38,246 nucleotides of DNA from Bacteroidales bacterium M6 (GCA_001689485.1 LUJQ01000055.1:1-38246), one strand, 5' to 3'; positions 1 through 9,123 are shown, numbered from the stretch's first letter. Numbers and translations are program-made. The notes: generated from the sequence alone by a model not told the origin.

Positions 1-46
1 CAAAATAAGTTTAGCGGACAGTAATAATAGAATATAGTCCTGACAT

Positions 47-100
47 GGATATAACAACGAAGCGCGGCGTTAAGAAACGCCGCGCTTCGTTGTTATATCC
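47..100 (-). terminator. 25-bp perfect hairpin downstream of the tricorn gene
   Basis: Arms 47-71 and 76-100 are perfect reverse complements around a 4-nt loop (aaga). The hairpin lies about 55 bp past the stop codon of the minus-strand protease gene. No clear T-run follows on either strand, so it may act as an mRNA-stabilising or weak terminator hairpin instead of a classical intrinsic terminator. Confidence 0.55.
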
Positions 101-154
101 TATTCGTATCCTATAATCGGAAATTGAACTAATCGGGAGTAAAAACGGTTACGC

Positions 155-3100
155 TTATTTTTTTGCATCAATATCGCGCAGCAATGTCTCTACCGCCGTC
201 TTGAGCTGGGTATCTTCCCCTTTCACAATTGTTTCGGGCGAATTTTCAACCTTTACATCGGGTTCCAACTGCGAATTTTCCAAATAGGTGCCTTCGGCGG
301 TGCGATAGCCGATTACCGGGATGCCGAACACCATGGTCGGATCCTGCATGGTAACCCAGTTGACCGATGTCATTGTGCCGGGAACAGGCATGCCCACAAC
401 CTTGCCGATTTTCTGATGCTTGTAGACCCAGGGGGTGCCGTGGGCGTTGCTATAGCACGGCTCGGCCACAAGCATGATCGAAGGCTTGTTCCAACGTCGC
501 GAAGGCATGTCGCACACATCCTTGCCGCGAATCTCCTGCGTCAGGTATTTTTCACCTGTAAACAACACTTCTATATCCTCATGCATTCGGCCTCCGCCAT
601 TCCAGCGTATGTCGATAACCACCCCGTCGCAGTTGTTATATTTACCGAGCAGGTCGGCATACATCGGACGGAACGAATCATCGCTCATCTGTGCAACGTG
701 CACATAACCTAGACGCCCGTCCGACCAACGGCGCACATCCTCGGCACGCTGGCGAACCCAGCGGTCATAAAGCAAGTCGCTGATTTTGCCGGTGCTTACA
801 GGAGTCACAACTTCCTCAACCACGTTCCCTCCGGGAAGCGAGAACGCCACAAGCGTTTTCTTTCCGGCCAGGTTGTTGAAAATTTCCGCAAGGTCGGCAT
901 CCCCGGCCAGGCTTTTGCCGTTAACCGATGTTATCACTGCTCCAGGTGCAAGTTTCGACGCGGCCTTGTCAAAAGGCCCGTTGGCGATTATTTCCGCCAC
1001 TTTCAGCCCGTCGCCGTCATATGCCATATCATAGAGCAGCCCTAACGATGCAGTGCGGTCAGCTCCTTTGTCGGTAACCGGGCGGTAACGTCCACCTGTG
1101 TGCGACACGTTCAGCTCGCCAAGCAATTCGCTGAGTAGTTCGGCAAAATCATAGTTATTGCCGATATGCGGCAGGAAACGGCGGTATGCCTCGGTCATGG
1201 CAGGCCAGTCGACCCCGTGCATGTCCTTCTTATAGAAACGTGCGCCCTCTTCCACCGCCATATGGTCGAACATGGCCTCACGCTCGGCGGCAGCATCGAC
1301 CTTCTGGGTTGCGGAAACCGCCACAGCCGTCAGCTTATCGCTTTTGGGATCGAGTTTCTGCATTTTCGGCCCCATCAGGAAAATCCCTTTCCCATCTTTG
1401 TCGGCCTGCAACCTGACACGGTTATGGGTATTGGTTTTCGACACCAGCTTGGGTTCGCGTTTGCGCAAGGGGAGTTTCCAAAGGTCATAACCATCCTCGA
1501 AGCTGCACAGGTAGTAGAGGGTCTCACCGTCGGCGGTCACTATCGCATCCGACAAATCCGACGAATAGGGCGTGAGCCGCATAATGCGCGTCTCGATTCC
1601 GTCAAGTTCCACCTTTACAGCCTTATCCTCTTTCTTATCGGCCTTATCGGCATCCTTACCTTTTTTCCCCTTTTTGGCATCACCCTTTTCCCCCTCCTTT
1701 ACCTTCTTCTCGGCTTTTTCGGCCTCTTCAAGAAGCGCGAAATCCTCTTCCGAAAGCATAAAGCGGTCGCGTGCCTCACGGTTGAGGAACACAATCATTA
1801 TATCCTCCTGCGAACCCCACGACGCATGGTTGCGCATGCCGTAGCGGTCGGTGAAAAACAGGATGGCGTTCCCGTCAAGCACGAACCGGGGATTTGAGCA
1901 GAAATAACCCGACTGCGTGATGTTGGTCACCTTCCCAGTGGCCACTTCCACCAATGCGATGTCGGCATACGGGTCATGCATGGCAGGCATCAGCTCCGTA
2001 GCAAGCCAGCGGCTGTCGGGCGACCACACCATCACCATCTCGTCATCCTGGCCGGGATAAGTGCTCCCGTCGGTCAGACGGCGCACTGCACGGGTAGCCA
2101 GATCCATCACGTTGATTTCATTGCGGTTGCTGACAAATGCCATCTGCTTGCCGTCGGGCGATACTACCGGGTGGGAATATTCAGCTGTCGCATCAGTCAG
2201 TTTTTCCCCACGCTTCACATCGAACATCGCCTCCTCCTTGATAGCTGTAGCATTGGCAAAATTCGGGTCATCCTTACGGCCAAGCGTGGCGCGGTAGATA
2301 TTCTTATGTCCCGAACGTTCCGACGTGTAGTAAAGTGTGCGGTTGTCGTCACCCCAGCTCAGATGACGCTCGGCGGCAGGAGTATCGGTAACCTGCACCG
2401 TGGTGGGATATTCCACAGAGGTGACAAACACATCGCCACGGCTGATGAATGCCACTGATTTGCCGTCGGGCGAAACCACCGCACCCGCAGGTTTCACATT
2501 CATAGTCATAACCGAGGCATCCCCGTCGGCAACAATATCTACGGAAACTTTGACTGGCTTGGCGTTATCCGACGCCATGGTGTATATCTCCCCGTCGTAG
2601 GCAAAAGCCATGACACCGTTATCGGCACGCGAAAGGAACCGCACCGGATGGGTGGTGAAATCAGTCAGAGGACGGGCGGAAGCCGGGCTTGCAACAGGGA
2701 AAGCCCACACATTGAATGTGCCGCCGTCGCGTTCGCTGAGAATATAAAGTGTGTTCCCGTCGGCACTCAACACCGGGTTGCGGTCCTCACCGGGACGGTT
2801 GGTCACATTGGTATGCTTTCCCGTAGCCGGATCATACATCCAGACATCGCGCGACACCGACGAGGTGTGGTGTTTGCGCCATTCATCCTCGAATCCTTTG
2901 ACATCATGGTAGAACATCTTCGTGCCGTCCTTGCTGAAAACCGGCATCTGCGCCGGGGTGCCCAGCACCTGGCGCGACTTCCCTCCGGCTACCGGCACCA
3001 TGTAAAGCTCGGTCATACGTCCCGAAGGGAACATTGCCGACTCCGCAGGGTTCTGTATCGCAGCCGAGAAATACACATTTTTCCCATCAGTGGAAAATGC

Positions 3101-3436
3101 TTCGGGAATCTCGCCTGCCGAATTGAAGGTCAGCCGTTTCGCCGGGCCGCCGTCGGAATTCATAACAAACACATCGAAATTCCCGTTGCGGTCAGAGGCA
3201 AACGCGATTTTCGACCCGTCGGGGCTCCACACCGGGTTCGATTCATAACTCGGCAACGTTGTCAACCGACGTGCCTCCCCTCCGGCAACAGGCACCGTGT
3301 AGATGTCACCTTTATATCCAAAGGCAATCCTGTCGCCTTTGGGCGAGATTCTCACATCGCGCATCCATAGCGCGTCAGCCGCCACGGCGGTAAGCACCCC
3401 GCCACCGAGCAGCAGGCTCAGCACAATTCTTTTCAT
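155..3436 (-). CDS. Tricorn-like S41 family serine protease with N-terminal beta-propellers
   Basis: This 1093-residue protein has a signal peptide (about residues 1-20), two stretches of PD40/WD40-like repeats recognisable from repeated SPDG and WSPD motifs (about 25-300 and 310-690), a PDZ-like segment (about 790-880) and a C-terminal S41 core with the motif VVIDIRWNGGG. By family comparison the catalytic residues are His779 (in NVSHTGG), Ser996 (in CYSNAHG) and Glu1053 (in YLENSQLEPD). Tricorn proteases degrade short peptides; the secreted Bacteroidota versions are periplasmic or outer-membrane associated. A lysine/glutamate-rich insertion at about 565-612 interrupts the second propeller and is probably a disordered linker. 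The gene lies 167 bp after an outer-membrane protein gene and may have its own promoter, though I saw no clear box. Family call is firm; substrate unknown. Confidence 0.93.
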   Translation of the reverse strand: MKRIVLSLLLGGGVLTAVAADALWMRDVRISPKGDRIAFGYKGDIYTVPVAGGEARRLTTLPSYESNPVWSPDGSKIAFASDRNGNFDVFVMNSDGGPAKRLTFNSAGEIPEAFSTDGKNVYFSAAIQNPAESAMFPSGRMTELYMVPVAGGKSRQVLGTPAQMPVFSKDGTKMFYHDVKGFEDEWRKHHTSSVSRDVWMYDPATGKHTNVTNRPGEDRNPVLSADGNTLYILSERDGGTFNVWAFPVASPASARPLTDFTTHPVRFLSRADNGVMAFAYDGEIYTMASDNAKPVKVSVDIVADGDASVMTMNVKPAGAVVSPDGKSVAFISRGDVFVTSVEYPTTVQVTDTPAAERHLSWGDDNRTLYYTSERSGHKNIYRATLGRKDDPNFANATAIKEEAMFDVKRGEKLTDATAEYSHPVVSPDGKQMAFVSNRNEINVMDLATRAVRRLTDGSTYPGQDDEMVMVWSPDSRWLATELMPAMHDPYADIALVEVATGKVTNITQSGYFCSNPRFVLDGNAILFFTDRYGMRNHASWGSQEDIMIVFLNREARDRFMLSEEDFALLEEAEKAEKKVKEGEKGDAKKGKKGKDADKADKKEDKAVKVELDGIETRIMRLTPYSSDLSDAIVTADGETLYYLCSFEDGYDLWKLPLRKREPKLVSKTNTHNRVRLQADKDGKGIFLMGPKMQKLDPKSDKLTAVAVSATQKVDAAAEREAMFDHMAVEEGARFYKKDMHGVDWPAMTEAYRRFLPHIGNNYDFAELLSELLGELNVSHTGGRYRPVTDKGADRTASLGLLYDMAYDGDGLKVAEIIANGPFDKAASKLAPGAVITSVNGKSLAGDADLAEIFNNLAGKKTLVAFSLPGGNVVEEVVTPVSTGKISDLLYDRWVRQRAEDVRRWSDGRLGYVHVAQMSDDSFRPMYADLLGKYNNCDGVVIDIRWNGGGRMHEDIEVLFTGEKYLTQEIRGKDVCDMPSRRWNKPSIMLVAEPCYSNAHGTPWVYKHQKIGKVVGMPVPGTMTSVNWVTMQDPTMVFGIPVIGYRTAEGTYLENSQLEPDVKVENSPETIVKGEDTQLKTAVETLLRDIDAKK

Positions 3437-3603
3437 GGCATCAAAAATCTTATCAACGGTTATAATTTATCGGTTAAAGTCGGCGCCCATCAGAGTTTAA
3501 TTCCTACAGTCCGCCATACATAATGGTGGTAGTGAGAGGAGATGGCAACCGGCATGTTATTCAACTCTAAGGCGTATGAAGGTTGCCGCCAAATCCGTCG
3601 GCA

Positions 3604-4335
3604 CTACTTAAGCCTGAACATATACCCCAGCGTAACCAGTATCGACGAACCGCGCGAGGCACTGAACTCATCTTTTTTCGACGAAGGGAACAGGTTGCCC
3701 AACCCGTAGTAATACCGCCCTTCCAATTGTATGCAATGGCGTTTGCGGATAATGAATTCCACCCCCGCACCGGCGGTGATACCATAGTCGAAACGGTTTT
3801 TGATTTTCAGCTTCATCTGGTCAAGCTGACGGTATTCATAAGGGAATCCCGGCACTGAAACCGGGTTCTCATAGTCGAAATTGGCATGAACCTTGTCGCC
3901 GATCATATAGCCGATTTCCGGCCCCAGGTTGAAAAATCCTTTCACCACCCGTGAACCGAAAAAGATATGTGTCATCACCGGCAATTCCACATAGGTGGTG
4001 CGGTGCCAATATTCAAACTGATGATTTGCTTCCTCGAAATCCTCCCTCCAGCCGCGCTGTTCTATGTTAAGCTCGGCCAAAAGCCCCACATGCCGCTCTT
4101 CGGCATATCGGAACGACAAACCGAACTGCATACCGGGCAGGTTCATCTGTTTGGTTTTCGGATAGAAGGAAACGCGCGACATCGACATACCGGCATGCGC
4201 GCCCACATGCACATGCGGCACATAATGGCGTTGCGCATTAGCAGTTCCAAAGGCCGCGACGGCCACACATACCGCCACGACAAACCGCACAACCCATCCG
4301 GCAGGATTCAGAGCCGCCTGTTTCATTTCTTCCAT
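3604..4335 (-). CDS. Outer-membrane beta-barrel protein (OMP_b-brl_2 / PorT-like superfamily)
   Basis: This 243-residue protein has a signal sequence ending near AFGTANAQ, followed by alternating aromatic/polar strands typical of an 8-10-stranded barrel (HVHVGAHAGM at the start, SSILVTLGYMFRLK at the end). The terminal strand pattern fits a BAM-inserted outer-membrane protein. The gene overlaps the LysM gene upstream: ATG at 4335 lies inside the last codons of that gene, and a second in-frame ATG at 4326 forms an ATGA stop/start overlap, so translation is probably coupled and M4 may be the true start. Databases often call such proteins 'PorT family', but the better PorT candidate in this window is at 25307. 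Function unknown; the pairing with a LysM protein suggests an envelope role. Confidence 0.8.
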   Translation of the reverse strand: MEEMKQAALNPAGWVVRFVVAVCVAVAAFGTANAQRHYVPHVHVGAHAGMSMSRVSFYPKTKQMNLPGMQFGLSFRYAEERHVGLLAELNIEQRGWREDFEEANHQFEYWHRTTYVELPVMTHIFFGSRVVKGFFNLGPEIGYMIGDKVHANFDYENPVSVPGFPYEYRQLDQMKLKIKNRFDYGITAGAGVEFIIRKRHCIQLEGRYYYGLGNLFPSSKKDEFSASRGSSILVTLGYMFRLK

Positions 4336-6371
4336 TCCACAATCCCCCCGGGACGGTAATTGATTATGTAAAGCGCCTCGTTGACCAGTCCCCCTTCCGA
4401 TTTAAGTTCCCCGGAAACAGGGTCGGTCGACGTTTCACCGCTCCAGCCGAGTTTGAGATAGGACTGCACACCGTCATATTCCGACGGGAATGTGCCCGTA
4501 TCCTCGATTCGGCGCAAGCCTTTTATTATAAAGGCGCCGGTGTCATACCCCAGGATTCCCTGCGTGGGAACGGCTTCAAACATTTCTTCGCCGTAAAGAG
4601 CCTTATAACGGTCTTTCAGCTCGCGTATATCGCAACGGCTGTCGTTGGATAGGAAACGGGAATATATTGTGGCATCGAGGTCGCACAGCTCGTCGAAACT
4701 TTCACCACGGAACGTAATCCATTCGGGATAGCCGAACACCGTGACGTTCGACGGGCGCGACGCCTTCCCACGCAAAGTGGTCACCGCCCCTACGAATTTT
4801 GCAAACTCGTTTTTCGAACCTGAATTAGGCACGAACACAACCGGCGTCAGTTCGGGGTCGAAGGCAGCCAGGTCATCGTCGAACAGCGAACTTGAGAACG
4901 ACACCTCGCGGAAATCGCGCCCCTCCTGCGTAAGCCTCTCCTTAAGCGCCTTCACAAACGGCTCCTTATCGGCCAGGCCGCCGTTGCGGCTCAGGAACAC
5001 GGGGAGCACCCCTTGGTATTTATCCATAAACGCATCAATCGCCCTGGCATACATGGCATCATGCGGTATGTTGGTCTGAATCATGTTGCGGTGATGTTTA
5101 TAAGTCTCATCTTTCACCGCGAAAATATTGAGTACAAGGGTCTCAGGGTCTACCGCACCCACAATCGCCGCCAGTTGCGCCGAATTGTCGGGAGCCACCA
5201 CCATATCCATATCGGCGATTTCAGGACGGCGCATAATCGCGTTAACCGAATCAAGACTGGCCGAAGTGTCATAAAAATGGAATTTCACCTGCGCCCCGGC
5301 GTCATTACGCAACGTGTCGGCGGCCATCAGCATCCCCTTGAAAAACTCCGTATAGAGCTGTGTGGTGCGGCTTGGGGAATCCTCTCCAAGCATGAACGGC
5401 AGCATCACAGCCACATTCATCACCTCGCGTTCAACCGCCGCCAAGGCATCATCATCGTCATCGGTAGCTGCCTGCCCGTCCGACTCCGCATAATCCCCTT
5501 CGTCGTCCGCATCAGCATAACCCGTGGCAGGCGTCACAGCAGCCACAGGTGCCGGTGTTACAGTGGATGCCGCCAACGGCATATCCTCCGGGGCCGGTGC
5601 CGACGGCTCCGACCCTGCGGCCACATCCCCTGCCCCTACGGAAGCCGAAGCCACCTCCGAGGCCGAAGGTATGCGGATATATTGCCCTGCATTGTAATGC
5701 ATCGGGTCAAGCCCCGGGTTGGCCTCAAGCACCGATTCCAGGGTGACACCATGGTTGTTTGAAATTGAAAACAGCGTGTCGCCGGGCTTTATTTCATAAA
5801 TCTGATACCCGTCGGCATCAATCAGTCCTCCGGCGGGCTTGCCGGTACGTGCAGCCGTTGCAACCGGCGCATCTGCGCCCCCCTTGGCCTCAGCCACAGC
5901 ACCGTCATCGGTGATTTTCAACACATCGCCAACCTTTATACCATCGGCAGCCTGTGGGTTCAGGCGGGCAAGATAATCGGGCGACATGCCATATTGACGT
6001 GCAATGCCGTAAACCGTCTCACCCTTCTTGACCACATGGGTGGATATCCCTGCGGCTGCGGCATACACAGCCTTGCGGGTACCCGGCTCGGCAGCGAAAT
6101 CGCTGACAGGGAAATATAGACGCATACGCGGCTTAAGCCCGTCGGCAGCCGAAGGATTATGCTCTGTAATCTGTTCGCGCGTCACTCCGAGCTTATGCGA
6201 AACCTGGTAAATCGACTCCTTTGGCTGCACCTCGTAGTAGTAGCACTTGACACCTTTCACGGTGGTTACAGGCAGTTCCGTAACCGCCCCATATACGCAA
6301 ACACACATCACCGCGCCCGCAACGAACGCAGCCACAGCTGTCCCCAGCCTCTGTATCCTATTGATTTTCAT
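4323..6371 (-). CDS. LysM repeat protein with C-terminal periplasmic-binding-protein-like domain
   Basis: The protein is 682 residues from the chosen ATG at 6371, which gives a normal signal sequence (MKINRIQRLGTAVAAFVAG). The open frame continues upstream to 6506, but that extension runs through an intergenic repeat and a promoter (6411-6442), so I reject it. Three LysM domains follow, recognisable from YEVQPKESIYQVSHKLGV, HVVKKGETVYGIARQYGM and YEIKPGDTLFSISNNHGV; they should bind peptidoglycan glycan strands. After an Ala/Pro/Asp-rich linker comes a type 1 periplasmic-binding fold beginning VAVMLPFMLGED, as in ABC-transporter receptor or LppC-like proteins. The architecture suggests an envelope or cell-wall sensor or scaffold. 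It overlaps the next gene (outer-membrane barrel), forming a two-gene operon. Confidence 0.85.
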   Translation of the reverse strand: MKINRIQRLGTAVAAFVAGAVMCVCVYGAVTELPVTTVKGVKCYYYEVQPKESIYQVSHKLGVTREQITEHNPSAADGLKPRMRLYFPVSDFAAEPGTRKAVYAAAAGISTHVVKKGETVYGIARQYGMSPDYLARLNPQAADGIKVGDVLKITDDGAVAEAKGGADAPVATAARTGKPAGGLIDADGYQIYEIKPGDTLFSISNNHGVTLESVLEANPGLDPMHYNAGQYIRIPSASEVASASVGAGDVAAGSEPSAPAPEDMPLAASTVTPAPVAAVTPATGYADADDEGDYAESDGQAATDDDDDALAAVEREVMNVAVMLPFMLGEDSPSRTTQLYTEFFKGMLMAADTLRNDAGAQVKFHFYDTSASLDSVNAIMRRPEIADMDMVVAPDNSAQLAAIVGAVDPETLVLNIFAVKDETYKHHRNMIQTNIPHDAMYARAIDAFMDKYQGVLPVFLSRNGGLADKEPFVKALKERLTQEGRDFREVSFSSSLFDDDLAAFDPELTPVVFVPNSGSKNEFAKFVGAVTTLRGKASRPSNVTVFGYPEWITFRGESFDELCDLDATIYSRFLSNDSRCDIRELKDRYKALYGEEMFEAVPTQGILGYDTGAFIIKGLRRIEDTGTFPSEYDGVQSYLKLGWSGETSTDPVSGELKSEGGLVNEALYIINYRPGGIVEWKK

Positions 6372-6410
6372 TCGTTTTCCAATTATCCAACCGCAAAGCG
6401 ATTGCCACAA

Positions 6411-6442
6411 CAAAGATAGCACCTTTCCCGCATTCCCACAAC
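6411..6442 (-). promoter_or_regulatory. Bacteroidota-type promoter of the LysM/OMP operon
   Basis: On the minus strand a -7 box TATCTTTG (6418-6411) fits TAnnTTTG. A TTG (6441-6439) lies 20 nt upstream, in the -33 position. Transcription would start near 6405, giving a leader of roughly 33 nt before the ATG at 6371. This supports the shorter gene start. Confidence 0.65.
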
Positions 6443-6471
6443 ATCCCTCCCCACAATCTCCCCCACCCCCC

Positions 6472-6669
6472 GTAGAGACGGGATAGCATCCCGTCTCTAA
6501 TAGCATCCCGTCTCAGTCATATAACACCCACCTCATTCAAATCACATCCCCGTCCCATTCTGACAGCATCTTGCCCCATTCAGATAGCACCCCAGCTGCC
6601 ACAATACACCCCCACACAATCAAAAAGAGACGGGGATAAAAAAGAGACGGGATGCTATCCCGTCTCTAC
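6472..6669. repeat. REP-like element: 27-bp palindromic inverted repeats around decayed copies
   Basis: Two identical 27-bp sequences lie in inverted orientation at 6472-6498 and 6643-6669. Each is itself a palindrome with 11-bp arms and a 3-nt loop (AGAGACGGGAT / ATCCCGTCTCT). Between them lie degraded copies of a unit of about 20 nt close to ATAGCATCCCGTCTCATTCA (6500-6595) and a partial inverted copy near 6625-6637. The block accounts for most of the 314-bp gap between the kinase stop and the LysM start. The right-hand hairpin is 16 bp after the kinase stop and may serve as its terminator. Confidence 0.8.
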
Positions 6670-6685
6670 AATTTCAATATCCCCC

Positions 6686-7795
6686 TCACGCCTCTGTGCG
6701 TGCATCGATCTGCGACAGCGCATAGGTATATGCGCCGATTGAAATCGCCTTGGAAGCACCGAGTTTCGAAATGCACACACCGGTGCGCTTCATCGGGTCA
6801 TAAGTAACAGTCCTATCCGAACCATACACCTTGATTTCGCGGGCATCACCCTTGGCAAATTCAGCAAATTCATGTTCATCGTCGAGATTGAACACCTTCA
6901 TCTGCACACGTTGCAACTGCTCGCCGTTGATAGTGTGAATTGTGGAACGGAGCTGTGCCAGCAGCGACGGCATGATATAGCGTGCGGCCCCGGTCAGCCC
7001 GCCACCGATCACAATCAGCGAGTCGGTAAGCGTCACGGCGGTTGCCATGGCATCACCGGCTGCCTCGCCGAACAGGCGGAAGCTTTCGATGGCTGCATCG
7101 CGGTCACCCTCGCGGGTGCCGTCGGCAATGTCGCATATATCCTTCGGGGTCAGCCCCGTCTCACCGCTCTCCGACAGGCGGAGATATTCGCGGATTACGG
7201 CACGGATTGCCACCGAATCCTCAACCATCACATCGTGGTTTGATTTCGACGGAAGGCAGAAAGTCTCGATGCAGGCATTGTTGCCAAGGTTCAATTTGCC
7301 GTCAATTACCTCACCGATACCGAACCCGGTGCCGAACGTATAACCCAGGATATTCCTATATTGCTTCTTCGAGCCGAGTTCGGCAACGCGGTTGTTGATT
7401 TCGGGAAGCGCCCCGGCGGTAGCCTCGCCGAAAGCAAACAGGTCGCCGTCATTGTTGATAAACACCGGCAATCCGAACTTCTCTTCAAGGAACGGGCCGA
7501 GAGCCACACCGTCGCGGAAGCTTGGGAAATTGGGCAGATACCCGCCCACGATGCCGTTAGGATAGTCGGCCGGGCCGGGGAAGGCAAACGAGATAGCCAC
7601 AGGCTTCTCGTCAAGAAGGTCGATTATGGTTTTGAAACCGTTGACCATGGCCTGGAGGCAAAGGTCAAGATTATCGGCGCGTGAAGGTATGGTCACTGGC
7701 TCTACGATGAACTCGCAGCCGCGCATCGCCCCGAACACCAGGTTGGTTCCCCCGGCATCGAGCGTAATAACGATTCTGTTATCGAAATGATACAT
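6686..7795 (-). CDS. ROK family sugar kinase (divergent, no zinc motif)
   Basis: This 369-residue protein has the ROK/actin-fold phosphate-binding loop DAGGTN at residues 13-18, a glycine-rich FPGPADYPNG segment, the catalytic-Asp motif FINNDGD (Asp116 by family comparison), GYTFGTGFGIG, and a second nucleotide-binding segment (SLIVIGGGLTGAA). ROK kinases phosphorylate glucose, fructose, mannose, GlcNAc or ManNAc at the expense of ATP in the cytoplasm. The usual ROK zinc signature (His followed by CxCGxxGC) is absent; the region reads NACIETFCLPSKSN instead. Position after a mannose-6-phosphate isomerase suggests a hexose such as mannose or fructose, or GlcNAc, as substrate; this is inference. 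The gene is 180 bp after manA and probably cotranscribed. Confidence 0.85.
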   Translation of the reverse strand: MYHFDNRIVITLDAGGTNLVFGAMRGCEFIVEPVTIPSRADNLDLCLQAMVNGFKTIIDLLDEKPVAISFAFPGPADYPNGIVGGYLPNFPSFRDGVALGPFLEEKFGLPVFINNDGDLFAFGEATAGALPEINNRVAELGSKKQYRNILGYTFGTGFGIGEVIDGKLNLGNNACIETFCLPSKSNHDVMVEDSVAIRAVIREYLRLSESGETGLTPKDICDIADGTREGDRDAAIESFRLFGEAAGDAMATAVTLTDSLIVIGGGLTGAARYIMPSLLAQLRSTIHTINGEQLQRVQMKVFNLDDEHEFAEFAKGDAREIKVYGSDRTVTYDPMKRTGVCISKLGASKAISIGAYTYALSQIDARTEA

Positions 7796-7798
7796 ATC

Positions 7799-7978
7799 CA
7801 GTTATAAGTTTTCAGTTATAAGCGATAAGCGAAAAATGTAAAATATTGTCAGTTGTAAGCATAAGTTTCCCATGATAAATAAATTCAAGGAGAAATAAGG
7901 AAATCTACAGCCTTCCGACGAGGCTTATGAAATTCAGATTTCTCGCTTATAACTTATATCTTACAACTTACAACTTTA
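7799..7978. repeat. Heptamer repeats flanking the manA-kinase spacer
   Basis: At 7946-7973 four 7-nt units of type CTTAYAA stand in tandem (cttataa, cttatat, cttacaa, cttacaa), touching the manA stop codon. Near 7799-7831 the inverted version occurs (ttataag twice, then gataag). The two ends are therefore imperfect inverted repeats bounding the 180-bp spacer. No gene or promoter is visible inside. Confidence 0.6.
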
Positions 7979-8944
7979 TTTGATATACACCGTCACAACC
8001 TCCCCTTGGCCGCACAGCGCCACTCCGGGCATCTCGGCGGGAACCAGGAGGGTTTGTCCCTGCGGCAGCGGGAACTCCTCGCCGTTGGGTGCAACCGCCT
8101 TCAGATTCCCCTTGGTGGCAATCAGGATGGTGAACGAGTTGCGGTCGGCAAGCTGGAGGTCGAAAGTACCGCCAACGTTTACAAGCGTGGTGGTGAAATA
8201 ACGGCAGTCCTCAACCATAGCCTCTTGGCCGGGGGCGGCTGTCACATTCTTCACCTCCTGCGCAACATCCTCATAGTTGATGGAATCGACCGATTCGTCG
8301 ACATGTAGCTGACGCAGGTTCCCCTCGGCGTCACGGCGGTTATAGTCGTAGATGCGGTAGGTAATGTCGCTTGCTTCCTGGATTTCAAGCACGAAGTTAC
8401 CCTGCCCGATAGCGTGCACACGCCCGGCGGGAAGGAAGAACACATCACCCGGCTTGGTATAATATTTCGACAGGGCATCGACTATGGTGCTGTCGGCAAC
8501 CATCCGGCGGAACTTGTCGGCATCCATCTCCTGCGAGAAACCGGCATAAAGGTATGCACCTTCGGCAGGAACCACCGAATACCACATCTCGGTTTTGCCC
8601 AGCGAATCATGACGTTTGGCAGCCAGTTCGTCATCTGGATGCACCTGTATCGACAAATCCTGTGTGGAATCGATAAACTTGATAAGCAGGGGGAACTTGT
8701 CGCCATAGCGCTCATAAAGTTTCTCACCCATTATCTCCCTGCCGTGTGCCGCAAGAAGCTGGGGAAGGGTTTCACCCTTGAACGGCCCGTCGGCAACAAC
8801 CGACTCATGACCCGGCATAGGGCTGAGTTCCCACGATTCACCCACATGGTCGCCCTGCGAGGGGATTCCTTTGAACTCGGCAATACGCTTGCCACCCCAA
8901 AGCACCGATTTGAAAACCGGCTCGAAGCTGAATATTGGTAACAT
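7976..8944 (-). CDS. manA: Mannose-6-phosphate isomerase, class I (short ManA type)
   Basis: This 322-residue enzyme interconverts mannose 6-phosphate and fructose 6-phosphate in the cytoplasm. The zinc-site motif SIQVHPDDE is present with Gln100 and His102, followed by FFLPAGRVHAIG, which holds a further His ligand, and the family motif EIQEASDITYRIYDYNR. Length matches the short Bacillus subtilis ManA type (about 315 residues) more than the long E. coli type. It opens a two-gene unit with the ROK kinase. Its position just after the endoglycosidase locus fits a role in catabolism of mannose from N-glycans, although it also supplies mannose 6-phosphate for GDP-mannose synthesis. Confidence 0.95.
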   Translation of the reverse strand: MLPIFSFEPVFKSVLWGGKRIAEFKGIPSQGDHVGESWELSPMPGHESVVADGPFKGETLPQLLAAHGREIMGEKLYERYGDKFPLLIKFIDSTQDLSIQVHPDDELAAKRHDSLGKTEMWYSVVPAEGAYLYAGFSQEMDADKFRRMVADSTIVDALSKYYTKPGDVFFLPAGRVHAIGQGNFVLEIQEASDITYRIYDYNRRDAEGNLRQLHVDESVDSINYEDVAQEVKNVTAAPGQEAMVEDCRYFTTTLVNVGGTFDLQLADRNSFTILIATKGNLKAVAPNGEEFPLPQGQTLLVPAEMPGVALCGQGEVVTVYIK

Positions 8945-9014
8945 TTTCTGTCTGTATGTTTATGTTAGTGTTTGATCTGCCAGGTTGCAGAGTGCGCTTC
9001 TGCATTCGTAATCA

Positions 9015-9022
9015 CAAAATTA
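9015..9022 (-). promoter_or_regulatory. Candidate -7 box for manA
   Basis: The minus strand reads TAATTTTG, fitting TAnnTTTG, about 70 nt before the manA ATG. No good TTTG is seen at the -33 position, so the call is tentative. Confidence 0.35.
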
Positions 9023-9123
9023 ATGATTTCCCCGCGATTTCCCATAATCCTACACCCTCTTTTACACATCATTAAACATTCTTTATCCAGCATCCTACTC
9101 CCGACATACCGGCAACATAAAAT

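Noticed and set aside
3604..4335. Identification of this barrel protein as the true PorT
   Set aside because: The name 'PorT family' is used loosely for such barrels; the protein at 25307 has the more specific PorT-like region and sits with porP and gldK-N.
6372..6506. N-terminal extension of the LysM protein
   Set aside because: It crosses the repeat block and a consensus promoter; the signal peptide begins at the ATG at 6371.
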